DNA of 8,145 bases, taken from assembly GCA_011390075.1 (NCBI GenBank), contig JAABTA010000027.1, positions 1 to 8,145 on the forward strand, read 5' to 3'. Positions 1 to 6,095 of the stretch are shown here, piece by piece; the first letter of the stretch is position 1, and every line of letters starts with the position of its first letter. The DNA is from Helicobacteraceae bacterium (GTDB lineage Bacteria > Campylobacterota > Campylobacteria > Campylobacterales > SZUA-545). Under the pieces are notes generated by a model. The model was not told the origin of the DNA. It ran no database searches and saw only the letters and a list, made by a program, of their open reading frames with translations. Position numbers and translations under genes: made by a program.

Positions 1-993
1 CCCAACGCTTTTAATGGCTTGAAGTATAGCTATCACATCTTTAGGCTCAGCTCCGAGCTTTTGTAAGGCTTTTGTTACATTAGAGATAGTCAACTTATTC
101 TCCTCATTCAAAAGTTCTTCATCAATAGAAAGAGAGATCTGTTTGTGTGTAACCATGACAGGTCTGACTTCTATATCAACTCCAGCAATAATTGTTCCTG
201 TTCGCTCATCAATGATTATCTTATTCTCTCTCTCCATAATGACATCTAACTCTTTGACTCTAGCTAAAAATTCGACCATGCTCATATTATCTGGTTTTTG
301 TAATTTTATCGATCGAGGATCAACAGCTCTAGCACTCTCATCTCCAAAGGACTCATTGATAATATTCTCAATAGCAATCGCATTTTGAAAACTATCATCT
401 TTAAGGCTCAAAGTGGCATATTTTTTGTTATAAATATCGTAACTAATCGATTTCTCAACGGTAGCTCCCTCTATGACCTTACCGACCGTTGCGTGGTTTC
501 CAGATCCTATGCCACCAATTGTAATGGCTCCTTGGGTAATGGCGTAGGTTTTGCCATCTGCTCCTTTTAAAGGCGTCATAAGCAAGGTCCCACCTTCTAG
601 GGAGTCAGCATCGCCAACAGAAGATACGATTGCATCAAGCTTGTCGCCTTGTTTGCTAAAGGGTTTGAGATCGGCTGTAATCATAACAGCGGCAACATTT
701 TTGGATTTAATAGCGTTTTGGTCAATTTGAATATTAACTGATTTTAAAAAGTTCGCTAGTGATTGCCCTGTAAAAGTGGATGTGCCATCCCCACTTCCAG
801 AGAGACCAACCACAAGACCGTACCCAATGAGCTGATTGTCTCTTACACCTACAACTGAGCTAATATCTTTTATTTTTTCTGCAAACAGTGTTGTGATACT
901 GACAAAGAAAAAGAGAATAATAGCTACCCAAATAGCTTTTTTTTCAATATGGTCTAACTCATCTATAGGTTTTTGACTATTGTTATCTTCCAT
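1..993 (-). CDS. flgI: Flagellar P-ring protein FlgI (C-terminus cut by window edge)
   Basis: FlgI forms the P ring, the bushing around the flagellar rod in the peptidoglycan layer, after Sec export to the periplasm. Translating the minus strand from the ATG at 991-993 gives 331 uninterrupted codons to the window edge. The mature part opens with IKDISSVVGVRDNQLIGYG and LVVGLSGSGDGT, the family signature, and continues with GGTLLMTPLKGADG, AITQGAITIGG and, near the edge, ALQKLGAEPKDVIAILQAIK, which matches the usual FlgI C-terminus. Family members are about 340-370 residues, so perhaps 10-20 residues are missing. The signal peptide is odd: about 19 mostly polar and acidic residues precede the hydrophobic core (about 21-37), with likely cleavage after TLFA (A38). 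No other ATG, GTG or TTG lies in frame before the core. It follows rsmD by 89 bp and probably has its own sigma-54 promoter. The identification is very secure. Confidence 0.96.
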   Translation of the reverse strand, partial: MEDNNSQKPIDELDHIEKKAIWVAIILFFFVSITTLFAEKIKDISSVVGVRDNQLIGYGLVVGLSGSGDGTSTFTGQSLANFLKSVNIQIDQNAIKSKNVAAVMITADLKPFSKQGDKLDAIVSSVGDADSLEGGTLLMTPLKGADGKTYAITQGAITIGGIGSGNHATVGKVIEGATVEKSISYDIYNKKYATLSLKDDSFQNAIAIENIINESFGDESARAVDPRSIKLQKPDNMSMVEFLARVKELDVIMERENKIIIDERTGTIIAGVDIEVRPVMVTHKQISLSIDEELLNEENKLTISNVTKALQKLGAEPKDVIAILQAIKSVG

Positions 994-1028
994 TATCTGT
1001 CTCTTTGCTTGTATTTGTAATAGATAAA

Positions 1029-1045
1029 AGCAATATACATTCCAA
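1029..1045 (-). promoter_or_regulatory. Putative sigma-54 (RpoN) promoter for flgI
   Basis: On the minus strand the sequence reads TTGGAATGTATATTGCT. The GG (-24) and GC (-12) elements are separated by exactly 10 bases, and it matches the consensus TTGGCACGN4TTGCW at 11 of 13 defined positions. The predicted transcript would begin about 12 bases after the GC, near 1018, leaving a leader of about 25 bases before the flgI ATG. RpoN control of rod, ring and hook genes is established in Campylobacter and Helicobacter, which fits a P-ring gene. The motif lies in the only gap between rsmD and flgI. Promoter activity is inferred from sequence only. Confidence 0.72.
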
Positions 1046-1082
1046 CTAAATAATGGGCAATACAAAAATACTCTTAAAAAGA

Positions 1083-1652
1083 TTATCTATAGTATGTAAG
1101 TGTTGTTTTTCCAAATTTTTTTGATTTAAAGCTATGAAAATCACCTAGATCTGATGGGAATTTAACTAGACTACTGTGTTCAATACAAACTCCTGCAATC
1201 TTCTCTTTTTCTAAAGCTAGGAGCATCTGAGTGACTCTTTTATAGATATCCTCAAAATCTTTTCTAGTATGAAATGGTGGATCTAAATAGAGCCAGTAAG
1301 CGCTGATGGGTAAAGAGTTCAAAGTCTTTACTAAGGTGGTGAAACTATCCCCTGAAAAGATCTGAGCATTTGTAAGATTATGGGTTGCAAGATTTTTTTT
1401 GAGTGTGGCAAGGGCTTTTGGCTCTTGTTCAAAAAAGAGCGCCTCTTTGCACCCTCTACTTAGCGCCTCTATGCCCATAGAGCCACTTCCAGCAAAACCC
1501 TCTACAAAGCTACTAGCGTAGATCTCTCTTCCTATCACATTAAAAAAAGATTCTCTAATAATAGACTTTGTGGGTCTTGTTGTCTGTGTATCTGGAAGTT
1601 CTATCGACCTTCCTTTGAGCTTGCCAGCTACTATTTTTGTTTTAATGCTCAA
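1083..1652 (-). CDS. rsmD: 16S rRNA (guanine-966-N2)-methyltransferase RsmD
   Basis: RsmD transfers a methyl group from S-adenosylmethionine to N2 of G966 in 16S rRNA during 30S assembly; it is a cytoplasmic Rossmann-fold enzyme. The 189-residue length is normal. The N-terminus has the family pattern KIVAGKLKGR, TRPT (25-28) and RESFFN (33-38). Motif I for SAM binding is GFAGSGSMG (52-60), followed by IEALSRG. The catalytic motif IV is DPPF (124-127). The start is a TTG at 1650-1652 inside the end of the carbonic anhydrase gene, with GGGA upstream as a possible ribosome site; it places IVAGK at the usual distance from the N-terminus and no closer ATG exists. The 11-bp overlap with the upstream gene suggests one transcript and translational coupling. 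Confidence 0.95.
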   Translation of the reverse strand: MSIKTKIVAGKLKGRSIELPDTQTTRPTKSIIRESFFNVIGREIYASSFVEGFAGSGSMGIEALSRGCKEALFFEQEPKALATLKKNLATHNLTNAQIFSGDSFTTLVKTLNSLPISAYWLYLDPPFHTRKDFEDIYKRVTQMLLALEKEKIAGVCIEHSSLVKFPSDLGDFHSFKSKKFGKTTLTYYR

Positions 1653-2292
1653 TTTTTATTCCCATAGAAACAAACTCTTGGAGTTCTTCATTGTAATACT
1701 CGATGTCGCCACTCTCTATTTTATAGTACCAACCCCTTAGGTTCATCTTTCCTGCATTGACAAGCTCTTGAATTTTAGGGTAAGTCAAAAGATGGGTAAG
1801 CTGAAAAACAACAGAGATCTTTTCTGTCATTGCTAGCTTTTTTTCAAGAGAAAGGCCTTTTGTCGTACTGTTTGTTTCTATATACTTTTTTGCTTCATTG
1901 CCAAGCCCAAGCCATTTTCGCACATGAATCATCTCTGCTCCATCGGGTCTGTCATATAGAGCAGCAATCGCCCCGCAGTGGGAGTGTCCGCAGACAATAA
2001 TTTCACTCACTTGTAAAACAGAGACAGCGTACTCAATAGCTGCAGCGGTTGAGTGGTAATCCTCATCTGGTTTAAAAGGGGCAACAAAGTTGCCTATGTT
2101 TCGCACAATAAAGAGATCGCCTGGTCCTGTATTGGTGATGAGGTGAGGCAAAACCCTTGAATCACTGCATCCAATATAGAGCACTTTTGGTTTTTGCCCC
2201 TTCTGCACAAGATCTACAAATTTTTCTTCATATTTTTTGAATTTATTTTTTCTAAACTTTTCGTTGCCATCAATAATACTTTTAATGTCCAC
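1642..2292 (-). CDS. can: Beta-class carbonic anhydrase
   Basis: Interconverts CO2 and bicarbonate in the cytoplasm, supplying bicarbonate to carboxylases and helping with pH. The 216 residues match the bacterial beta class. The zinc ligands are visible: Cys42 in GCSDSR (41-46), then His103 and Cys106 in CGHSHCGA (101-108). Asp44 and Arg46 form the usual catalytic dyad. GDLFIVRNIGNFV (58-70), the STAAAIEYAV helix (81-90) and the C-terminal GWYYKIESGDIEYY are also typical. The start is a GTG at 2290-2292 overlapping the end of the upstream hypothetical gene by 11 bp, with AGGA upstream as ribosome site. It is the second gene of the minus-strand chain. In a CO2-fixing epsilonproteobacterium it could feed the reductive TCA cycle, but that is inference. 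The symbol can is used for the class, not for proven orthology. Confidence 0.94.
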   Translation of the reverse strand: MDIKSIIDGNEKFRKNKFKKYEEKFVDLVQKGQKPKVLYIGCSDSRVLPHLITNTGPGDLFIVRNIGNFVAPFKPDEDYHSTAAAIEYAVSVLQVSEIIVCGHSHCGAIAALYDRPDGAEMIHVRKWLGLGNEAKKYIETNSTTKGLSLEKKLAMTEKISVVFQLTHLLTYPKIQELVNAGKMNLRGWYYKIESGDIEYYNEELQEFVSMGIKIEH

Positions 2293-2644
2293 CGGTATCT
2301 ATCCTTGATTTGAGAATATGCGCAAGATCTTTTGCAAATTTTTGTGTGAGTTTTTCTATCTGGATTTCTAGGTCTATTTTTTCCTCTTTTGGTCTTAAAT
2401 TTTGTTGGTTTTCCAAACTTTTTTTCACTCTATCAAGGGCAAATAAAAGAGAGCTTTGGGTAAAGGGTTTTTGAATTTTATCAGATCTTTTATTGCCAAT
2501 AGTTACCACAGTTTTTTCGCTACGCAAAGGCCTGTCGCTAAGCACAACATCGGCTTTTTTGTAGGGAGTGAGGTACTTTTTTAAAAAAATTTCCAAACTT
2601 TTTTGCAAAAGTTGGGATTTACAGTTGATATAAACTTTAAGCAT
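2282..2644 (-). CDS. Hypothetical protein with receiver-like N-terminus, first gene of the minus-strand chain
   Basis: This is a 120-residue protein that I do not recognise by name. The first 75 residues look like a shortened response-regulator receiver: a strand LKVYINC (2-8), a helix (about 11-25), a strand ending in an Asp (ADVVLSDRP, Asp37), another strand VVTIG (46-50), then KPFTQSSLLFALDRV with a Lys59-Pro60 pair like the KPF motif of receivers. The acidic pair after beta-1 is absent. The C-terminal 40 residues are charged and helical, possibly coiled coil. The open frame extends upstream to a TTG at 2695, but that codon overlaps a TATAAT box, so the ATG at 2642-2644 is the better start; GAG about 10 bases upstream is a weak ribosome site and AGAAGG lies rather far away. 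The end overlaps the carbonic anhydrase start by 11 bp. The assignment to a receiver fold is inference. Confidence 0.72.
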   Translation of the reverse strand: MLKVYINCKSQLLQKSLEIFLKKYLTPYKKADVVLSDRPLRSEKTVVTIGNKRSDKIQKPFTQSSLLFALDRVKKSLENQQNLRPKEEKIDLEIQIEKLTQKFAKDLAHILKSRIDTGGH

Positions 2645-2686
2645 GGTTCTAAGATCTCGCCTTCTTTGTATGTGAACTAATAAAAA

Positions 2687-2692
2687 ATTATA
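2687..2692 (-). promoter_or_regulatory. Sigma-70 type -10 box for the hypothetical-can-rsmD chain
   Basis: The minus strand carries a perfect TATAAT followed by a T-rich stretch. Transcription would start around 2680, about 35 bases before the ATG at 2644. The sequence 17 bases upstream (CCAACA) is a poor -35, but vegetative promoters in Campylobacterota often lack a clear -35 and rely on the -10 and AT-rich upstream DNA, which is present here. This box also argues against the TTG start at 2695. Confidence 0.6.
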
Positions 2693-2724
2693 CAAAAAAT
2701 TTGTTTTTTTGTTGGTAATTTAAC

Positions 2725-2751
2725 TAAAATAAAGTATATATTATCCGATCT
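2725..2751 (+). promoter_or_regulatory. Putative sigma-28 (FliA) promoter for the flaG operon
   Basis: TAAAATAA at 2725-2732, an 11-base spacer, then TCCGATCT at 2744-2751. This follows the sigma-28 consensus TAAAGTTT-N11-GCCGATAA with TAAA and CCGAT exact and the spacer exact. The start of transcription would be near 2758, about 30 bases before flaG. FliA control of flaG-fliD-fliS fits their late role in filament assembly. A perfect TATAAT at 2751-2756 overlaps the end of this element, so a vegetative promoter could also act here. Confidence 0.72.
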
Positions 2752-2775
2752 ATAATGTAGACAAGTACAAAAATA

Positions 2776-2782
2776 AAGAAGG
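2776..2782 (+). promoter_or_regulatory. Ribosome binding site deciding the flaG start
   Basis: AAGAAGG lies seven bases before the ATG at 2790. An in-frame TTG at 2784 is only one base after it, too close for initiation, so the ATG is chosen as the start. Confidence 0.8.
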
Positions 2783-2789
2783 TTTGACT

Positions 2790-3218
2790 ATGGAAATCAA
2801 TAAAAGCCCTAGTTTTTCTACAATGTCAACACCGCCAAAAAGTAGTGGGGGAGTTGTAGAAAAAAATGACTCCTCTTCTGCTTCTTCCCCAAAAAAAGCA
2901 GAGATCTCTTTGGCAAAACAGGCAAAAAATGAAGAGCCCTCAGGAACAAAAAATGCTAGAAAAGAGATAGAAAGTAGCCAAAATACTATGCAGATGAGAG
3001 AGGAGATGGTGGCTCTTGCCAAAGAGATGAACAGAAGCCTTAATCCTCTCTCTACAAGTGTGCATTTTGAGTTTGGCGAAGATATTGGTGGTCTCTATAT
3101 TAATGTAATTGATGCAACTACCGATACTGTTATTAGAAGATTCCCTTCAGAAGAGGCTGTTCGCCTCTCTGTGAAGATGAAAGAGCTTGTGGGGATGATG
3201 TTTGATAAGACGATATAA
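2790..3218 (+). CDS. flaG: FlaG family flagellar protein
   Basis: FlaG proteins influence flagellar filament length and are encoded next to the cap gene in many bacteria; in Campylobacter loss of FlaG gives altered filaments. The 142-residue protein has two parts. Residues 1 to about 68 are polar, rich in Ser, Lys and Glu, and look disordered. Residues about 70-140 form the FlaG domain: a helix (REEMVALAKEMNRSLN), then VHFEFGEDIGGLYINVIDATT, then the signature DTVIRRFPSEEAVRLSVKM, comparable with the usual TgEVIRqIPsEe. It has no signal peptide, as expected for a protein handled by the flagellar export apparatus. It is the first gene of flaG-fliD-fliS, 40 bases before fliD, and is likely transcribed from a sigma-28 promoter. 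Confidence 0.93.
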   Translation: MEINKSPSFSTMSTPPKSSGGVVEKNDSSSASSPKKAEISLAKQAKNEEPSGTKNARKEIESSQNTMQMREEMVALAKEMNRSLNPLSTSVHFEFGEDIGGLYINVIDATTDTVIRRFPSEEAVRLSVKMKELVGMMFDKTI

Positions 3219-3258
3219 ATGCAATAGAAATTTAAGAAGTATATAAAGGCTGGAACTC

Positions 3259-5007
3259 ATGGCTGGAACAATAAGTAATTTAGGACTCACCTTCTCAGGA
3301 GCTGAGTCAAATCTCTCTGCTGAAACAATAGAAAAACTTAAAGAAGCTGACAAAACAGCAATGCTCAAACCGACAGAGAGAAATTTGGAAAAAGTTTTCT
3401 CTCAACAAGAAGATCTCAAAGAGCTCAAAAAGCATATTGGAAATTTAGAAAATAAAGCATCGCACTTTTCTGATGAGCTCAACTATCTCAAGCGATCTAC
3501 TCGATCCTTTGGTGAGGGTGGAAGTGTAAAGGTGAACGATGGTGTGGATCCACAAAGTGGCTCTATACATGTAAACCACACAGCTAAACAGAGCATTGTT
3601 GAATCTAGAGGTTTTGAAAAACTCTCCACTGTCATTAACAATACAGATGAGAATATGCTTTTAAAATTTAAAGCTGATGGCAAAACCGTTGAGGTTGATA
3701 TTACTCCAAACATGACCCTAGAAGATCTCAAATATGCCATTAACGATGCCTCTGAGGGAAAAGTGATTGCCTCTGCTTTAAATACAGGAGGAGACGATCC
3801 TTTTAAGCTGATTATCAAATCTACCCAAACAGGGGAGAAACAAAAAATCGAAATTATAGATGATCATGAAAACGCTTTTGATCTTAATCTCTCAGTGATC
3901 CAAGAGGCAAGTGATGCAAACTTTGTCTATAATGGGGTGAATATTACAAGGGAAACAAATACCATTGACGATCTCTATATGGGGGTTACAGTACAGCTAG
4001 AAAAAGATAATGCAGATATTAACTTTGAGGTCACAAGAGATCTAGAGGGCATGACGGAGTCGATGCAGGAGTTTGTGGATGCCTATAATGAGTCCATGAA
4101 GTTTATTGATGAGATTACAGGCTACGATGCAGAGAGTGGTGAGTCTGGGAGTTTTCAGGGTGATTTTAGGGTCAATAATATTCAAAGTTCTCTTAATCAA
4201 GAGCTTTTTAAATATGTTGATGAACAGAATATGACCGATTTTGGGTTAGACCTGACAAAAGAGGGAGATCTGCTGTTGGACCAAGCCCAATTTAGTGCTA
4301 AAATGAACGAAGATCCAGATGCAATGCAAAAATTTTTCCTAGGGGGCACAGAGATTACCCCTTCGACCTATACAAGTAAAGTGATTGGTGTAGAGTATGT
4401 GGCAAACTCAACAAATGTCAATGGTAAGCAGATCAATAATTTTATAGAGCAGCCCTTAAGCCAAGATCTAACAATTCCTAAAGGTTCTATCAAAATTAAC
4501 GATGTAGAACTGGGAGAAGTTACACTTCTAGCGTCAAACTCTCCTAGTCAGAATGCACAGGTGCTTATGAGTGCCATTAATGCTGCCAGTGATGAGAGTT
4601 ATGTCACAGCTTCCTTAACAGGAAGTGGAAGACAAATCCATCTTACAGATGAGTCTGGCGAGCGATTTACTATAAAAAGTAGCGATGGTTGGGCAGAAAG
4701 AGTAGGGCTCTCTTCTGGAACTTATGTTGGAAAAGTGGAAGAAAAGGTTGGTATTTTTGCCAATATTGATAGCTTTTTTGAGAGACTCAATGACGGCTCT
4801 AATGCAACTTTGAGTCTATTAGATACCAATCTTACAAGCTCGGAAGATAGACTCACTGATGAGCTTCAAAGAACGCTAGATAGAATTAATGCAAAGTACG
4901 AAACCATGGCAACACAGTTTGCAGCATACAACTCTATTATAAGTGGCTATGAGTCATCTTTTAAGAGTGTACAGATGCAGATTGAAGCTATGGCAAATGC
5001 TAAATAG
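3259..5007 (+). CDS. fliD: Flagellar filament cap protein FliD (HAP2)
   Basis: FliD forms the cap at the filament tip and guides flagellin folding and insertion after export through the flagellar apparatus. At 582 residues it is longer than short FliD proteins (about 450) and shorter than those of Campylobacter or Helicobacter (about 640-685). The N-terminal helix (about 20-75, with TIEKLKEADKTA) resembles Campylobacter FliD. A flagellin-IN-like module lies at about 126-200 (DLKYAINDASEGKVIAS). The C-terminal FliD domain starts near 221 (VYNGVNITRETNTIDDLY), is interrupted by an insert at about 365-495 that holds a second such module (about 409-475), and resumes at GIFANIDSFFERLNDG (about 498) to the terminal helix. 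The start ATG has AAAGG nine bases upstream. It ends 14 bases before fliS. The identification is secure. Confidence 0.96.
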   Translation: MAGTISNLGLTFSGAESNLSAETIEKLKEADKTAMLKPTERNLEKVFSQQEDLKELKKHIGNLENKASHFSDELNYLKRSTRSFGEGGSVKVNDGVDPQSGSIHVNHTAKQSIVESRGFEKLSTVINNTDENMLLKFKADGKTVEVDITPNMTLEDLKYAINDASEGKVIASALNTGGDDPFKLIIKSTQTGEKQKIEIIDDHENAFDLNLSVIQEASDANFVYNGVNITRETNTIDDLYMGVTVQLEKDNADINFEVTRDLEGMTESMQEFVDAYNESMKFIDEITGYDAESGESGSFQGDFRVNNIQSSLNQELFKYVDEQNMTDFGLDLTKEGDLLLDQAQFSAKMNEDPDAMQKFFLGGTEITPSTYTSKVIGVEYVANSTNVNGKQINNFIEQPLSQDLTIPKGSIKINDVELGEVTLLASNSPSQNAQVLMSAINAASDESYVTASLTGSGRQIHLTDESGERFTIKSSDGWAERVGLSSGTYVGKVEEKVGIFANIDSFFERLNDGSNATLSLLDTNLTSSEDRLTDELQRTLDRINAKYETMATQFAAYNSIISGYESSFKSVQMQIEAMANAK

Positions 5008-5021
5008 AAAAGAGGTTAATA

Positions 5022-5417
5022 ATGAGTGCTGGTTATAGTGCATATGCACAAAATTCTATTTCTGTAGAGTCTCCATACAGACTTATTCAGATGCTTTTTG
5101 AAGGTGTCTTGAAGTTTACAGGTCAAGCAAAAATGGCCATGGAAGAGGACGATATAGAGAAGCAGGTTCATTGGATTAATAAAACAATAGATATTTTTAC
5201 CGAACTTATATCTTCTTTGGATTTTAACGATGAAGAAAATTTGAATATGAGTGAGTATCTTAAAGGGCTCTACACTTATCAAATCAAACTTTTAACGGAA
5301 GCTAATATTGAGTGCGATGAAGAGAGACTTGAGACGGTCATGAATGTGGCACAGGGCTTACTAGAAGCATGGAACGAAGAGACAGGGCTTAGTGGAAAAC
5401 AGCAAAGAGTGGGTTAG
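5022..5417 (+). CDS. fliS: Flagellin export chaperone FliS
   Basis: FliS is a cytoplasmic four-helix chaperone that binds the C-terminus of newly made flagellin, prevents its polymerisation and hands it to the export gate. The 131-residue length is typical. Family features are visible: YSAYAQNSISVESPYRLIQMLF near the N-terminus (compare the usual taSPeeLIlmLydg), IDIFTELISSLDF in the second helix region, YLKGLYTYQIKLL and a C-terminal GLLEAWNEE. AGAGG six bases before the ATG serves as ribosome site. It lies 14 bases after fliD and overlaps the next gene by 26 bp, so all are presumably on one transcript with flaG. Confidence 0.95.
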   Translation: MSAGYSAYAQNSISVESPYRLIQMLFEGVLKFTGQAKMAMEEDDIEKQVHWINKTIDIFTELISSLDFNDEENLNMSEYLKGLYTYQIKLLTEANIECDEERLETVMNVAQGLLEAWNEETGLSGKQQRVG

Positions 5418-5643
5418 AGATCTTAAAGTTGCTGTTATTAATCGTGATAGCAAGTTTCTAGAAAGACTCTATCAATCTCTACCAGATTTTTCCCAGACAG
5501 ATCTCAGTTTGGAAGAGCTTTTAGAGGTTGAGGCGCTTGTTGGGAGTGCGACTGAGATTTTGCGAGAAAACAGACAAGAGCTCTTAGGTAACATGAACAA
5601 ACTCAAAGCCAGTATTGCTTATCAAAAAAATATGATCAACTAA
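5392..5643 (+). CDS. Small helical protein after fliS, possible FliT-like chaperone
   Basis: This 83-residue protein is charged and almost wholly helical: DLKVAVINRDSKFLERLYQSL, then LSLEELLEVEALVGSATEIL and a C-terminal NMNKLKASIAYQKNMIN. FliT, the chaperone of FliD, is a small helical protein often encoded directly after fliS, and the position here matches. The sequence alone does not establish FliT homology, so I leave the symbol empty. The start is a GTG at 5392 inside fliS, with AGGG five to six bases upstream; the 26-bp overlap points to translational coupling. The stop overlaps the stop of the convergent membrane-protein gene by 8 bp. Confidence 0.75.
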   Translation: MENSKEWVRDLKVAVINRDSKFLERLYQSLPDFSQTDLSLEELLEVEALVGSATEILRENRQELLGNMNKLKASIAYQKNMIN

Positions 5644-6025
5644 CGCCAATAAGCACCAAAAGAGGGTAGATAATAGTGCCAGAGTATCTCAGTCCATTGC
5701 CTATGGGCATATCAGGAACTTTTAAGATCTCAATAATACTAAAATGGCCATTTTTATCCACTTTGCTTATAAGATAGAGTTTAAATCCAAGGTCAATGCT
5801 CTTCATTAAAATGGCACTTGTTACAAAAAAGCTGTTGATAGTATTGGAAAATGTAAAATAGAGCAGATAAAGCAAAGAGGAGTGAAGCAAAATAAACTGG
5901 AAAATATTATGCCTCATAAGAGCACTGAGCCACTCTATAAGCTCTTTTAATGTATTTGCTTTGGGGGTGTTTGCCTCAATAAACTCGAGAAGTACCAAAA
6001 TGGCAATATCTAAAAAAAAGTTCAA
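5636..6025 (-). CDS. Small hypothetical membrane protein
   Basis: I do not recognise this 129-residue protein. It has a hydrophobic N-terminus (about 2-16), a strong membrane segment at about 41-59 (IFQFILLHSSLLYLLYFTF), another hydrophobic stretch at about 62-75 and a last one at about 115-128 (SGTIIYPLLVLIG). A polar loop with KVDKNGHFSIIEILKVPDMP lies before the last segment. Three or four membrane spans are likely. The start is a TTG at 6023-6025 supported by AAAAGG (6032-6037) six bases before it. It is convergent with the flaG operon, overlapping the end of its last gene, and divergent from the histidine kinase gene 70 bp away. No function is suggested by its neighbours alone. Confidence 0.75.
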   Translation of the reverse strand: MNFFLDIAILVLLEFIEANTPKANTLKELIEWLSALMRHNIFQFILLHSSLLYLLYFTFSNTINSFFVTSAILMKSIDLGFKLYLISKVDKNGHFSIIEILKVPDMPIGNGLRYSGTIIYPLLVLIGVS

Positions 6026-6031
6026 AAGTTA

Positions 6032-6037
6032 CCTTTT
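6032..6037 (-). promoter_or_regulatory. Ribosome binding site supporting a TTG start
   Basis: AAAAGG on the minus strand lies six bases before the TTG at 6025. There is no ATG near the N-terminus of this frame, so this site is the main evidence for the chosen start. A weak possible -10 (TATCAT, 6049-6054 on the minus strand) lies just upstream. Confidence 0.6.
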
Positions 6038-6061
6038 CGTTTCTAATCTATGATAAAAAAA

Positions 6062-6070
6062 TGTTACAAT
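6062..6070 (+). promoter_or_regulatory. Extended -10 promoter for the histidine kinase gene
   Basis: TGTTACAAT matches the extended -10 form TGnTAnAAT. Transcription would start near 6077, giving a leader of about 19 bases to the ATG at 6096. No convincing -35 is seen, which an extended -10 can tolerate. It suggests that the kinase is transcribed separately from the flagellar operon. Confidence 0.5.
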
Positions 6071-6095
6071 CTATCAATTACTATATAAAGCGTCT

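Noticed and set aside
143..570. Two plus-strand open frames of 81 and 61 codons
   Set aside because: They lie antisense to flgI, which has a complete and conserved translation here, and their products show low-complexity hydrophobic composition without family features.
2645..2695. Upstream extension of the receiver-like hypothetical gene to a TTG at 2695
   Set aside because: The TTG directly abuts the TATAAT box, so the codon would lie upstream of the likely transcription start; the added residues also have no clear fit to the domain.
2750..3022. Minus-strand 90-codon frame opposite flaG
   Set aside because: It is a shadow of the disordered, Ser/Lys-rich part of flaG and has no ribosome site.
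3219..3258. Possible sigma-54 element in the flaG-fliD gap (TGGAACTCATGGCTGG)
   Set aside because: The GG and GC elements do not have the required 10-base spacing, and the sequence runs into the fliD start codon.
3147..3818. Minus-strand frames of 73 and 111 codons opposite fliD
   Set aside because: They are antisense to strongly conserved fliD coding sequence, and their products resemble no family.
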